A DNA stretch of 35,185 nucleotides from Candidatus Omnitrophota bacterium (GCA_016783355.1 JADHWR010000005.1:1-35185), one strand, 5' to 3'. Positions 12,301 to 27,300 are shown, numbered from the stretch's first letter. The notes: generated by a model not told the origin, from the letters alone. Numbers and translations are program-made.

Positions 12301-15300
12301 CCATAACCAAGAGAAGCGAAGTCTTCACTATTGAAACTGGTCAATTGATTAAGAGAGAACACGATAGAGTGATGGCAAGGTTGGTTAATGTCTATCCTTT
12401 AATTCATAACACCGAAGCTACCTATTATGATTTATCTGTGCCTTTTGAAAAACCAGTCGAGTCTTTAGATGAAAAAGGGCAGGTAGTTAAAGAGTGGCTT
12501 GGCATAAAGTACGAACCCAACGGCGATGTTGTTCATACGCTCAAGGAAAACAGGCCTCTGGCTTCAGGCATCTGGGTGACTGCTGAATATAAATATAATA
12601 AGTACGGAGGATTTATTGATAAGACAGAAAAAGTTATTCAAGATTTCATTCAAGAAGCAAGGGATAATGGAATCCTCTATGTCCTGTTTGGGATTCTCGC
12701 TGTAATTACTTCTATTATAATTATTATTAGAAAGCTTGGAGGAAGATCATTAAGGAAATCGGTCTCATCTCGCCCCCTGAGTGCTGGTGTTCCTTTACCA
12801 GGTTCTGCCAAAGGAAAAGAAGATAATTATTACCAGAGGAGAAAAGCACAAATAGACCAAAGGAGAGATAGTATTAAACTAAAGCTTGCTTTACTTGGTT
12901 TAAGAGCAGAGGATTACTCGGCGCTCATAGATAGGCTTGCCCCAAGATTAGCTGATAAAACCAATGACTCTCCAGAAGAAGTCTTTCCGGAAGATACCAA
13001 GGCCTTTGAAGAATGGTGCGATAGATTGGGTCAGAGTGGTAGGCAAGGCACACACCATCAATATGATCTCTTAGGAGACTCATTATTAGCCACAGTTTTG
13101 ATGGATGTGATTTATGATATTAGTCTGGAGTTTAAAGCTCAAGCTCCCAGCCTGCGTTATTATCTCTTTGATAGAGCACTCTATAAATATAAAGAAAAGG
13201 ACCTTAAGCAAATAATCCCTGACTTAAAAGAATTTATAAAAGCATTAAGAGAACTCTTAATGCCTGGTTATGGTTTAATAGGTAACAAGTTAAACCAAGC
13301 CACGGTTCAAGATATATTATCCTTCGATGATGTAAGAGACATCTTTAATGGATATAAAGATGCCAAAGATATCAGTGAACAGCAAGGCAAAGAAAGATTC
13401 CATCAATTTATTGCGTTAGTTGAAAACCGGGTGCATACACTGGCCAGGAAAGCTTTAGGTATTTTCAAAGAACTTGTTGCCGAAGAGAAGAAGAAGGATA
13501 GTCAGGGCAAAGATAAAATCACCGCCCTAAGGACACAGTTAATTAATGAGTTAAAAAAGGAAAGAAAAGTTGTAAAACAGGAAAAGAAAGCCCTAAGAAA
13601 GCAAAGGAAGATTCAACCAGAAGAACTACTTGCATTTAAGCCATTTCCCGATAAACTCGGGGCCTTTTGGTATTTCTGGAATATCCGCGCTGTCTGGATA
13701 CCATTAGCTATTTCTGGAATCGGAGTAATTGCCTCTGGAATTGTTCGTATTTGCGGCTTAGCCAGCGGCTGGAGCTGGGCGATTTTAGGTTTCTTTGCCC
13801 TTCTTAGTTTGGCCAATATGGGATTTGGCCGGCTGAATAAACTGAAGGCCAACGATGTGGAAAGGAAATTTGGCCGGGAAGCGGGACAAGTGGCTAGAAC
13901 TCAGATAAGAAAAACTTGGCTTCTCTTTAGCCTTGCCGTTGCCTCCTGGGATCTTTTAAATTACACAGTCTTTTTATGGACGGCTAAAGTTTTTCTTAAT
14001 ATTGTTGATATTGGTCCGTTGGCTGCGGTATTACTGGGTGTGCCGACTGCAATTTTAGGCATACTCTTTATGGTCTTAAGCGTGTGGCCGATAATGTATA
14101 CCTTAATGAGTCACTTTGGTTATTATCAAGGAAAAGCCGAAGGCATTGGTCAAGTAAGAAAAGCTGAAGATATAAGGTCTAAGTTTGAAGATGCAAAGAG
14201 CGCTTTTGCCCAACTCTATATTCCTAATGCTCCTGGTGCTATGCTTGCTGAAACAGCCTGGAATTTAGTCTGGTCAACATTTATTGATGAGTTGCTAAGA
14301 GAATTTAAACTTGGCCAAAACTTAGCCCAGGCCTTAAAGGCCGGAGATTTAAGTAAGCTTCCAGATAATCCGGAGGCTTTTGACCGGATAAAGCTGTTTA
14401 TTAATAGTTGGCTTATGGATATGCCGCGAGTCCAGAGATGGAAGAACATACCTTCGTTAACCGCAATGATAACTGCTTTTGCCGAACAGGTTACTTGGAC
14501 TTTTAATGAACTCAACAATACAGATCCTAACGGTGAAGTAGTTAGATTAAATCATTTAATCAGTGTTTATGCCGACGAATGGGATAGATTCTTAAATAAT
14601 CTTAAAAATAGATATGGTCAAGATGCAGTAAATGAATTACGTCAACATACAGAAGTAGTAAGAAGGGGTGAGACTTTCCGGAGATTGCCACCTAAGCTTA
14701 TTAGAGAAGATGTGCAAAGGGAAATTGTTACCTGGGCTAACTGGAAATTGGTGGCAGTAGAAAGAACTATCCGTGATGTAGTTAAAGTAAGAGAGGCATT
14801 TAAGGTATTTGCCAAGATTTGTTTCCCCAATCTTGGTGAAGATGAACTCTATGCATTGGTTGATCAGAAAATTCAAATCTTGCTTTGTTATGAAGCATTC
14901 GCTTTAATCGATAAAAATCCAGATGGTACCTATAAGGGACCAAAAGTGCAAGGTAAAACACTGCAAGATAAATTTACCCAGCGGGCTGAGTTGAAAAGAT
15001 TAATGACAGAATACCCATTCTTAGAGGTTTGGTGGGATAGTAATGATGCTCAGGATAAATTAGATCCTGATTTGAATGATAAAGAAAGAGTTGCAGGATT
15101 GCGCAGATTTGATAAAAATGGCTTTACCGCCTTTGACACTAGTGCACCTGCCGGTAAGCCCATAAAAGGTGGTAAGACTATCGGTCAAAATGCAGTTGCC
15201 CCATTTATTCGGGGTGAAAAAGTTCTTTTCTTCGATGCTAATGCTGCGGTAAGGATTGAAGATGCGATGAAGCTGGTGAATGGCTTGGCCGAGTTTAATA

Positions 15301-18300
15301 AAGACCGTTTACTTAAACTTATTCTCTTTGGTGAATATATCTGTATCAGTCCGAAATACTCCTGGATTACTGAAGGCATAAATTTTGCCGAGGAGACGTG
15401 GGTAACAGTTACCCAGAGAGCACTGAATATGTTTGGTGCCTGCGGCTACTATGGCCACAGTGCTATTATGGACACAGAGACTTTGCGTGTGTGCGCTGGC
15501 ATGATGCATGATTTTGTTTCTGAAGATTTGATGCTGGCAGTAATGGCCTGGCTTAAAGGTTATCATACTACACATAAAGAATATTTGCTTTTGGGCAAAG
15601 GCAGAGAGACTGGTTTTCATTCTGCAACTACACCAATGGGTAAATGGTCCCAGGGTTCTGGCGAGATGATTCTTGGGCGCTGGATAAAGAGGTCTTTAGA
15701 TTCTAACCAGTTACATATCGGACAAAAGATGATGTTAGTCTTCGGGCTTTCCCACTATACCAAGAAGCCCTTTATTCTTTTGGCTAATTTCTTCTACCTG
15801 GGTTGGGTTGTCTTCTTAGGTGTCAGTGGATTCATCGGGTTTGCCTGGCCAATTCTCTTTGGTATCTTAGGCCTTTTCTTAAATCAGGCCATTAATACCC
15901 AAGGTTTTGTCTTTTTGACCGAACGCTATGGGTTCTTTAAAGCATTGAAAAAGTTTTTGGGTATGTTCCCCAAACTCTATTGTTTATTTACTGCTTTAAT
16001 TCCCACTTATGCGATTGACCTAATAAACAAGGGATTCAAGAATGCCGCCTCCTTCCCCATTAGTCCCAAGGGTTGGAATTTAGGGCATCTTAAGTTCGAA
16101 GAGAACATTTGGGATAAAGGAGGGAAACTAGGTCTTAAGGGAAGTAACTTGCCATTAATTTTACAAGGCATATTTACCCTGGCCTCAGTTGGTGCATTCG
16201 TAGTGAGTACTGTTTTATTCATCTCATGGTTACAGGTTGCGAGCATGGTTCTTTTACTTGTATCTCCGGCTTTATTCTTTATTCCGGGTATAGGAGGGAA
16301 AATTTTGGGTGACGATTTCTGGAAATTATCAGGCATCAAAGTCCAATTGCTTCTGGCTATACCAATGATGGCCTGGGTGCTTTTGGCTGTGCATTTCTGG
16401 GGTGGAGCTACTTCGGTATTAGTCTTGGGCGCCACTGTTATTTTCAGTGCCTTGGCTAAGAGAAGCTTTAGTAAGACTACTGTATCAGGCATAACATTAG
16501 GCGTGGCATTTACAGTGTTGGCCATTAGTTCTTTAGCAGGTGGTGTCGGGTTTATTCTGCTCCATCCTTATACTTTGTATCTTAACCTGGCCTGGCTTCT
16601 TATTGTCTCCCTTATAGCTGGATGGGGTATTTCTTCATTCAAAGGTAAATATGGAGCAGCACTCGGATTTTTGGTTTCGGCTACTGTTGTTCTGGTAACT
16701 GCTGCTTGGTGGTTTAACCCCATCTTTATGCTTTTTGGTTTCTCCGTATTTTTCTTAGGTATGCCATTTACTTGGTTCTTCGTACCGTTACTCGCACATA
16801 CTCGGGGTTGGAAGACTTTCAAAGAAGTGTTTATTTCTGCTGATAAATTGATAACAAGCTTAAATAAGGCAAATGGTAATTTATCTAAAGCGCAAAGTGA
16901 TAATGATAGAGAAAAAAATAATAAATATGAAGGCCAAGTTACTAAATGCTCTGTTCGATTATTTAATTATCTAATTAAAGAATATAGATATTACCAACAG
17001 AAAACACCTAATTTATGTCAAGAAGACAGAGATTGGTTATTAAATAGAATCTGGGAAGATAATGGGCTCAAGAAACGTGGTCCTCCGTGGCTAAATGAAA
17101 TATTTGAAGCAGTAAAGGCTCATATTGCTGGTCGTCAAATTTTCACCTTTGCAAATAAAGATTTAGATAAGAATCTTAAAGAAAGAATATTTAGAAAGAT
17201 TGTAAGGAGTCTATCTAATCAAGCGCAATCTCAGGTTCAACCACAGGCTAGAATTGGTCTTGGGGTCAAGATTAAAAATGCCTTAAGAAAGTTATCTAAC
17301 AGGTCTATTTCTTCCCTCCAGGGCAAACATACCCCAGAAGATATCCGTAACTACAGAGAGAGAGTCCAAAGAGCAAGAGAAGAGGGGGTGCTGCATAATA
17401 TAACCCAAGATGAGATAACTCAGCAGGCAAAGGCGCTCTTGGAAGAAGAAACAGTTGACTTGCCTCAAGGATTAGGAGCCTTAAATATCTTAGATGGCTT
17501 AACATCAAAACAAATCTGGTGGATATCTTTATCTGAGAGGTCTCCTCCAGATGCCTTTGCAGAAGGAAATGATATCTATGTATTCTTACACCAAGATGAG
17601 CTCGTACCTATAGAGTTAGCCAGAATTCTGCTTCACGAAACAATCGAAAAATACCTTACAGAGAAAGGTATTACCCCTGATAAGGCCTGCCAATTTGCTT
17701 CTAAAATTCATCAAAATTTTGTTGAAGATGAAGAATCCTTACGCAAAGCAACCATTCAAGGTTTAATTGTACCTGTCCGCAGCAAGTTAATCGAGGCGCT
17801 AAAAATCGCTGATAGGAGAAAAAGAGACAAGGCAATAGATGGAATAATCGATGAAGTTAATAGCCTTAAGATTGACGGTAGAGTCCTGAGTGCTGAAGAA
17901 CTTGAGCCAGCATCAGTAGAGTTGTTGGATATATTTAGGGCCTGTATAGACCCTGTCCTCTATGCAGAACTTACTCACGAAGCAATAGATATGCACTTAG
18001 ATGGACGATTTGTTCCTCACTTTAACTTCGGTGGAGCAGCCATCAGATTAGGAGTGGGCTCAATGTATTCAGTCCAGATTAAGCAAATTGCCAAGTTCTT
18101 AGTTGGCAGGGAATCGAATCTTTCCGGTGAACAGAAAGGAGGGGTTCAAGCGAAATTATTAGAATACTTCGATGAAGTAAAGAAAAAAGAACAGAAAGAC
18201 AGAAGATTATCCGATGAGGAGGCAGAAGAATTTATTCGAGAATTTAAGGCAAGTTTTTATAAGGAGGTAGGCAGCGCTTTTGAAAAATTAGATATATCAG

Positions 18301-21300
18301 AGGACTCGGGTATGGGTCCGCGGCAGATTAAGGCCTATCATAGGACACTCGTAAGACTTGCACAACAAAAAGAAAGAGACGTAGAAGAAGTCTTAAGCAA
18401 AGCTATTATTGCCCTTCACTTAAATGACAATATATTTGAATCTGCATCCAGGGATTTATATGAACATAAGTTTTATGGCTTCAGAAAAGAAAATGTTTAT
18501 ATATTGACAGATAGGGTATTCAGGGGATATAGGCTTGATATAAGAACAGGCAATTTAGGCCTGGATAAGGATAGTATGCTTTTGCCTCCTGGACACGGTT
18601 ATGCCCTTGAGCAACTTAATAGTCCAGGGCAGGTTTATCAACTTAATCAGAAAGGCCAATTATTCCAATTAGAGCACAGCCTCTTAGATATATTGACACA
18701 ACGCAAAGTTGAAATCATCAGGACACAGAGAATCAATGATTTAACAATGTGGGCAGGCGATGTCTTAAGCATTGAGCGGCTCGCTTACTTTATCAACGAA
18801 GCAAAAAGAGGCAAGAAGATTGGTATTGAGTTGGTGAGCAATCCAAAAGGACAAAAAGGCGGAAGCTACTTACAAATTAAAGATACCAAGACGTCCTTCC
18901 TGGCAGAGAAGTTATCCTTATTGGCACCTCATTTAAAGGCTTTATTAGAAAAAGCCGGAGAAGAGAAGCTTCCTTATAACGCCTTCAGAAATTACTACAC
19001 GGTAAAAGGCTTAAAAGTTATATTGAAGAGAACTCATCTTCCAAGATATTTAAGATACAGAAACGGGAGATTTTATACAGAGATGATTACGGGAGATATC
19101 ACCCAACTTTGTGGTGAAGATGTGGTGGCATTTAGAATTCATATTGACGAAAACATCCATGATTTAAAAGCTCAAGCTGATCTTCCCGAAGGATTAAAGT
19201 TTTTAAATATATATGAACAGGCAAAACAACGAGAAGAAACCACCGCTGTCAAAACAATGCCTGCAGTCTCTCTGCCATGGCATACAAGAGAAGCAGCAAC
19301 ATTGGGAACAGTCGCCCTTGATTTAGATGCAGATGATAAAATCATTACTGCAGTATGTAACGGCCTTATTGAAGATGGCTTTAAGCCAGATGGGTCTCTC
19401 GAACAAGATTTATTATTTAATATCGTCAGAAAGGTTGTTCCCATACATCTAAAAGCCCATGCCTCAAGCCGCGGCACAGATGAAGTTCCTGCAGTTTGCT
19501 TTTCGCTGAAGAGATTAGAGATACAGTGCTTAAATGTCTTTAAATTAGTCATACGTGCCTTAGAAAAAAACACTGGAATGGATGCCAAGCAGATTAGCGT
19601 ACCCGTCTTAGTCTATACACCTTATGTGGAACTTTTACCAGAGCTCACAAAAGAAGATATTACAGGCACGGTGATGGATTTTAACGAAATCTTAACTGTC
19701 TTTCCATGTAGTATATCTCGAAAGGAGGCAAGGGGATTGAGTAGACAATTTCAGGCTTTAATATCTATTTCTGGGGCAATTATCACAGAGACTTGGAGAG
19801 CAGCCATAAGTATACCCGAAGGCTTAACAGACAATCGTGACTTAGAAAAAATAATCATTGTCTCCTATGAAATAGAAAGAACAAATGTAGCAACTTTACC
19901 TCCAGGAGCACCTTTAGGGATAAGGCGTTTTTTGGAAGAGGAGCTTAGCACTTCCAGCGTAGAACTTGGCAAGATTAAAGAAGGCATAGTAAATGTAGAA
20001 GTTATCTCTCAGGGGAAATCTAAGAATAACCCCACAAGGGTTATAACTAAAAACTTGCCAGACTTTCCTGAACCAATCACCAGTGTAACTGCTACGATTA
20101 GTGAGCAGGAAGTTCTCTTTAGTGGTCAAGGGCTTAAGAGATGGTACAGGCTTGCCAAAAATCAAAGAAGAATAATCAGTGACGGGTTGAAAAAAGCCAA
20201 TGCTGCCTTGGTTTCTGGTCAGAGCTTAACGATAAATATAGAAGTAACCGATAAGATTGAACGCATCGCGCAATATTATAACGGGACTATCTATCTACAT
20301 TGGATAGCCATAAGGGGTCCTCCTCTTGGCTTAAGATACGAAGAATTTGCGCAATATATTCAAGGTGTTATCTATGAAGAAATAGCCCACCACTATTATC
20401 CGAATTTATCTGAAGATGAGATTGCTCATTTAGTACTAAATTATTTCCGCAATAAATTTGATATTTTAGAGGCAAGCATCCATGTATTAGAAAAAGATAA
20501 TCGCTTAGATGGGGGTGAGTGGCTGCGTTTCTTAAGACTCCTGAGAACCTATGAGGAAAGTAACCAGATAACCAGAGAGGAAATGGAAGCCTGCGAGCCG
20601 AGTGCTGATATAATCGTAATTACCGCCGGGAGCAGAGAGATGGCCGAGACTTATAGAGCAATCTATGAGAGTCCGGCAAGAGAAGGGATTACTAACAGAG
20701 CGGATATACCAATTTTAATTGCTCCTGATCTTGAAGGCCTGAGAATAGGTAATGGCGGCGCATTAGCTAATGGCATAAGTACTGCTGATAAACTTCTCTC
20801 CAGACTGGCTGAAGGATACTCACATCTAAGCGGGAGAAGATTAGAGGATTTACGAATTGTGGTTATTCAGGCCGGCGGATACGGAAGCAGAATTTCCTTA
20901 ACCTTAGCCCATGGTTCAAAAACCCTAATGAAGGTTCCAGTTATCCTTCCTAATGGGAAAATGGCTGCAATTATGGACTTAGTTTTAATTGGTGCTTACA
21001 AATTTACTCAGGAATTAAAGAGAAGAAATCAAGGTGGCCTTGTTGTTTTAAACGGCGATGGTCTTTTGGTTACAATTCCAGAGATAAAAGAGGGCGTCAG
21101 CATAATTACCTATCCTGAAACAAAAGAGGGCGCGCAGACGAGATTGGGCGTTATAGTTAAAGATGCTTTAACAGGAAAAGTTCTTCAGTTTCTTGAGAAG
21201 CCCTCTTTAGACGAAATGAAAAAGAATAAAGGATTGAAGAACGACCCTGACTTTGTTAATGAAGGAATTGTCGCTGCCAATACAGCAAGCTTTATTGCCT

Positions 21301-24300
21301 CTGGTAAGGAATATAAAGAGTTCTTAAAACATCTTTTGGCCATCGCCGAAATTATGAACAATACTGATATACATAGATACGAAGTAGATACCTCCAATGA
21401 ATTTTTTATCCTAAAAAATCTAAAAGACAAGCCCGAGCTTATTGAGGCGCACATTGCTAAAAGGGCAGGCAGAGATGAAATGAAAGCAAGATTCTACAGA
21501 GAGAAAATCCTGCCCATAGTAGCAACCTTCCCTGAACTTTATACTGTGGGGAACAAGTTATATACTTTCTATAGAGACCTTGGAACAGCAGACATCTATC
21601 TTAGCGAGAACACAAAAGGTGGGATGCTTTCTAAGATATATGATTTTCAGAAAAGGGTTAATTCCTATGTTGCAAGAAATAGCAAGGTAAACTATCGAGC
21701 CTGTCTATATCAGAGTTATATTAGCGAAGATGTGCTGGTAGGTCCTAACGCAATCATTTATAACGGTGAACTTGAACCAAGTTCAATAGTAGGTAGTGAT
21801 TCAATTGTTTCTGCTAAAGGGAGAGTCATTGTCGGACGCAGTCAGATCTTAATGCAAATACCCGCCAAAACAGCCGGGGGGGCAGTTGGTTATGCTATCT
21901 TCTTTAACGGTGTGTATGACAATGTCAAGGGTAAGATTGGCGGAAAGCAAGCAAGATTATTTGACCATAATCAGGCAGACAGAGCGACTATTTTAGGAGT
22001 AGCAGTTGAAGAATGGTTAAGATTACACGGGCTTTTAAATAAAAATAATCAGCTTCAAAATGGTAAGGACAACCCCATTAGTATTACTGGTAAAAGTGTA
22101 TTTGAGTTACCAATCTGGCCGCTACTTAAGGATGAAAAGATTGATATGAAAGCTGTTGAGTGGATGGCTACTCACGGCAGTAAGCCGTCAGCAAAATACC
22201 TCATTGCACCTAAGATGACATTGGAACAGATTACTCGTTCTCAACAGGACAGAGATATTTATGATCTTATTTTTGAGAGACAGTTAACTCGTAAAGAGAA
22301 AATTACCAGAGCACAGCAAGAAAATGGGCAAAGCAAGAATAAAGATATAACTCGCAGAGGAGTGAAGCCTTTAAAGAGATTAAAAGTCGCTAAAGATGCC
22401 TCGAGAGAAATAAGGGATTATGTTGCGGTAAATAACAGACTTTTGGAACTTAGGAAGAAAGCAAAGTTATGGCTAGCTGGTTTTAGCCAGAAAATAAAAG
22501 AATTTAAAAAAGATGGCGATTGGGCAAAGACAGTCAGTTTTATCAAGAGAATTTTTATTAAATCCAAAATAGATGTAAGAATAGAAATTCTTCCTCTGGC
22601 AGACCCGAGAATAAAGAATAAGATTGGCACCACTATCGGCAATATAATTTACTTTAACGAGGAAGCAAGCCGTATAGATATATGGATGTATCTTAATCAT
22701 GAAGTAACCCACCTTAGAAGCCAGGAAAGTGATTGTCGTTTAATTGATGTTGAATTGATAAAGAACGCCAAAGCAGTGGTTGAGGCATTAAGAAAGTTAG
22801 AGAAGGAAAGTAAGGGTAAGATAAAACCTCATTTACAAAGGATGGCAGATACGATTGAGTTTAAGCTTCTTGATTATGAATTAGATATTCATACTGCGAG
22901 GCTTCAGGTTTCAAAAGAAGGCAGGGAATTTTTAGATGAATTTCAGCTTGGTAAAATTGAGCGCGCACCACCTATTTATCCCTATATTGAGGCCATCGCC
23001 AACTCAACCCCTTCAATCATTGAGCCTGATTCCCTGCAAATAGAAAAGACATTTAATTCCCTCAAAGAGTTAATCCAGCCTGGTAGAGAACTTAACGACA
23101 ATCAAACAAAGAGCTTAATAAACAAGATTAATTTCCGAGTCATTAGGCAGCTAATAGAATTTCCATATTGCAAACTTACTGAAAAGCTCATCCTTAATGG
23201 TTCCTTTAGCCATCTAGGGAAGGAAGATGAGGGGGATTTTACTGCAGAGAAGCTACACGAGGAAACAAAGAAGGTAGCTTATGGAAGGTGGACGAAGGAA
23301 GGCAAGCCCATGGGTGAACCAAAGGAGAGAGCTGTTCAGAGATACCTGCAAGCCCAAGAGGATGTAAGACGTCGGCATCAAGAAAAGAAGGATGCCTTAC
23401 AAGTACTCAAGCATATCCAAAGAATAGAGGAGGCATTAAAAGCAGGAAGAGGATGGGATGCCATAGTCGTCACTGTTCCCGGCAGTCCGGGCGAGAGAAT
23501 GACTTCTTATATACAGACACTCCTTTCTGAAAGAAAGGGTTTGCTTTATCATACCTATATGAAAGAGGAAATCATCCGTTTTTCAATAAAGGAGTTAAGT
23601 CAGATTTATAACACCGAACTGATAGTTATGACAGAGCAGAAAAGATTGGGGAACTTTTTAGGAACAGTCAATGCTGCTAAGGAAACCAAAGAGAAATTAA
23701 AACAGCATTATATAGACAAAGGCATATTTGAGCTTGATTTTGATAAGTTTGCTACTTTCTTTAAATTAACACCTGAGCAGAGCACTCAAGTTCAGCAAAT
23801 AGTGGGCAAGGAGCAATGGGGTAATCTTCCTGAGGAAATAATAGACCAAATATATGAATACCTATGGCAGGACATTATTAAGTTGTTAGGTCTACATACT
23901 GCCGGCAAAGCAAAGAGGGTCCATCCTTTAGTTCTTTCTGGTGAGTCTGCAGGGAACAAGGCCTTAATTTATACACCTGCAGGAGAGACTTTTATTGAAC
24001 AGGTTATCAAACAGAGCTACCAGCTTTTAGACGATACTCCTCAAGGAACAAATACATGGTTAGCAACGGATGATTTTTGGGCTCCTTCTCAAAGTTGTAA
24101 AGGCAAAGGCCAGAATATTCAGATATACGTTAATGAGCAGGAGTTGGGCAGACAACATGAGACTTTTGGAGTCTTGAGGGCAGATGGGCAGGATAATTTA
24201 ATAGATGCCTATGAGAAGGAAAACCTCGCCTCATTAGAAAAAAAATTCCCAGAAGGAAAAGCCTTAATTGGTATTTGGAATAACCGATGGAAGGCTAAGG

Positions 24301-27300
24301 TAATGGATGCCATCTATAAGATTTATCAGGATTGGATAGAAAAAGGCCGAGAGCTTGATTTTATGAAGCATTTAGTAGAAGGTGTTATTTTAAGTAAGAA
24401 TAGATGGCTAAATAAGGGTCGCAACGAATGGAATGAGAAGCACCCAGATGAAGTAATGACTGAAGAAGAATGGCGCAGCCAAGATGAGGAATCCCGGGTT
24501 AAGCGAGAAGGGCGTCCTCTTGATATATGGGAGAGGGCACAAGAGGCAAAGAAAGAGATTGGAAAGATAGGATTAATTAGACTTGCATTTTGGGAGGCTG
24601 TGGGCAAGCTTGCCGAGGTGCAAGATGTGTTTACAAAGACTCCCTACCAACCTATATTAGCTAAGTTGATTGGCCTAAAGAGTAATATAGTTGATTCTCC
24701 TGAGGTAGAAAAGGCTGTGGAGAAGGGCGATTTAATAATAGAGGAAGGTGCCATTGTCGTTAAATCAGATATCAGACACGGCATAATTAGACAAGGAACT
24801 GTGGTTGTTGATTCCATAATTGATACTCTTTATACAGAAGGTAGGGCGATAATTTGGGGATTAATGGCCCGAGGAGAAAGACATATCATTAAAGAGGGAT
24901 TGCTTGTTTGTGATATTTTCTTAGAAAAGGATAAAATCACGCGTATTTCTCTTCCTGCAATTGAAGCAGATGTTCAAGATACATGGTATTCCCGGGTATT
25001 TCATAAATACACCCTTGAAGAAATGAACAAGATTATTAAAGGCTTTGACCCAAATTTAATTAGAAAGACAAAGCAAGACTATAAAGCCGGTATTTCTTTC
25101 ATAGAAATGATTCCGGGAACAATTGATTTAGAACTGATCGTGCCGGGTTTTCCGTTAAAACAGGTGCCTGCAGAGATGATTATAAAGGCAACAGGAGAGA
25201 GACGCTGGGTAGGTTCCATACGAGAAATAATATTAAGACGCAATGAAGAAAAATTTTGGGAGTTTATTCAAATGTTAGGCCTTGCTAAAGATGCAAGCGC
25301 TAATGAGATTAAAAATGCAGTTAGTGAGTTTATGCATAAGGTGGAGGATGGGTTGGATAGATTAGTTTGTCCCGGCGAGATTAATACAATTGAGGGGGTT
25401 CAGAAAATAGTAGAAGGAGTCTTTAGGTTTTTCCCTCAGCATAATGCCTATATTTTAACCAACAAGGCTGCTAAAAGAATCCTTGAGGCCAATAATCCCG
25501 ATGCACTTATAGTTAGATTAGGTTACAAGAATCTAAGGGAACTCATTGAGCATTATGAGCCAAGAGTTGTATTAGCGATGGCCACCTGGTCAGAAGAGAA
25601 ATATGAACAAGGGGTATTTAAATGGCTCAAAGATAATATTAAACCAATTGACTTTGCTCTTCAGGCTATTAAGACAGAGATAGTTGATATAAACAACTTC
25701 CCGGATTTACATACTATCGGAGGGACAAGACTCCTTGATCGTTTAAGCGGAGTAATTATTGTTAATAATCTTCCCAAGAATTACGGCGGAGAATTTCCTA
25801 AGTTGCGATATTGTCTGGCGGAATTTGGGAAGGCCATTGTAGAGATAGAGCATTTAAGCAAGATTTGGCAAGAGTTTGCAAAGGATAAAATGAGTTTTGC
25901 CCATAGTTTAGCAAGTTGCCTTACTGGTTATAAGGAGTATGCAGATACAGAGTTAAGTGGACGTTGGATATTTGATGCAGGGGTTCATCGAGAGATAATA
26001 AGGCGGCTACGTTTGATTGCTTCTAAAATGGAAAAAGAAACCTATTATACAGAAGCGTATGCAGAGAGGATTTTTGATGAACTGGTCTTAGCAGTTAATT
26101 TAAGACGCATAGCCGATGTTTATGGCGTTGCTGAAGTGGTAGATGATTTGTATATCACCTGTAGCCCTTGGACTTGGGCAAGCTATAGTATTAAGGGCGG
26201 CAAGGGCATTCCTAGTATCTATGCCAGCCGCGTAGAGCGTAACTTAGCAGCGAGGCACTTTCTTGAAATATATCTTGATATGAGAACGAAGGGCTCAGCT
26301 AAATTAATAGATAAAATACTCATCAGGCAGATGAGAGAAGGAAAACAAGCCGAAGATATATTGAAGACCCTATTAAAATCAGGGCAGGTTATTGATTCGA
26401 AAAAAAATGTTGTTGCTACAGAGGAGCAATTTGAAGATGCAAACAAAGGGACAATCGTTGAATTATTAGAAAAATTTGTATCTCAAAGTTTAAGCGATAT
26501 TAATTATGATATGTTCAGGGATTACGATTATAGAACAAGAGGAGGTATTATTGCGCCTGTTATGGCTTTTGGTATGGGGCTTACCTGGGCGAAGATGGCT
26601 TTAAAGAGGGCAACAAAATTTGGGCTAAAATCTCGCAGTGCCCTTCTTGCCAGAGACTGCCGCAAGATAGAGCCCTCTATTTTAAAAGCTTTAGAGTTAG
26701 CATTAATATATGCAGGATTAGACGTTGTTTATATAGCAGAAGAGCTACCCAATGCAGTAAGCAACTACTCCTGGGCTGTAAGACTGAAGTACAAGACAGG
26801 TAGCGGTAGATATGAAGGGCCATTGATGGGTATTTTCAATACTGCCAGCCACGTTACTGGTGAAGGAGTAACTGGATTTAAGGTTGTTATGCAAGATAGT
26901 GAAGGTGCCCTTAAAAGCCTTACTACTCAAGAGATAAAACAGGAGTCTTTAAAAACACTGGAAGATTTTATCGCTAATCCCGATTCTCTAAAGAGCATAA
27001 AAGCAGAGAAATTAGGGATGCGCACCGCTTACAATGTTGATCAAGGTTTTATTAAGATGTCCACACTTGTTGCACGCGCCTCTACGGGAGAGCTGCCACA
27101 AGGCAGTGTATATGAATTAGGTAAGGAACTGGTGGCTTGTGATGTCGAAGATGTATTAAATAGATGGAATGCAGCAGTATTAAAAAGCAAGCCTTTAAAG
27201 GGATTAAAGATTGCTATCGAAGCAGCCCATACTCCCAGTGGATATTTAGCAGAAATAGTATTCACAGAGTTAGGTGCAGAAGTAATTGTTTTACACAAGG

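Noticed and set aside
16007-16525. Longest minus-strand ORF in the track (172 aa)
   Set aside because: Lies antisense to the GT48 C-terminal TM helices; composition (K, N, T, P) is what antisense of hydrophobic codons produces, with no family resemblance.
19172-19588. Minus-strand ORF of 138 aa
   Set aside because: No repeat copy, promoter or recognisable domain; consistent with chance antisense openness in this codon usage.
21874-21882. Run of seven G (cagccgggggggcag) as a possible frameshift or sequencing error
   Set aside because: The same frame carries the FKP beta-helix before and a coherent peptide after it, so no net frame disturbance is visible; read-level checking would still be reasonable.
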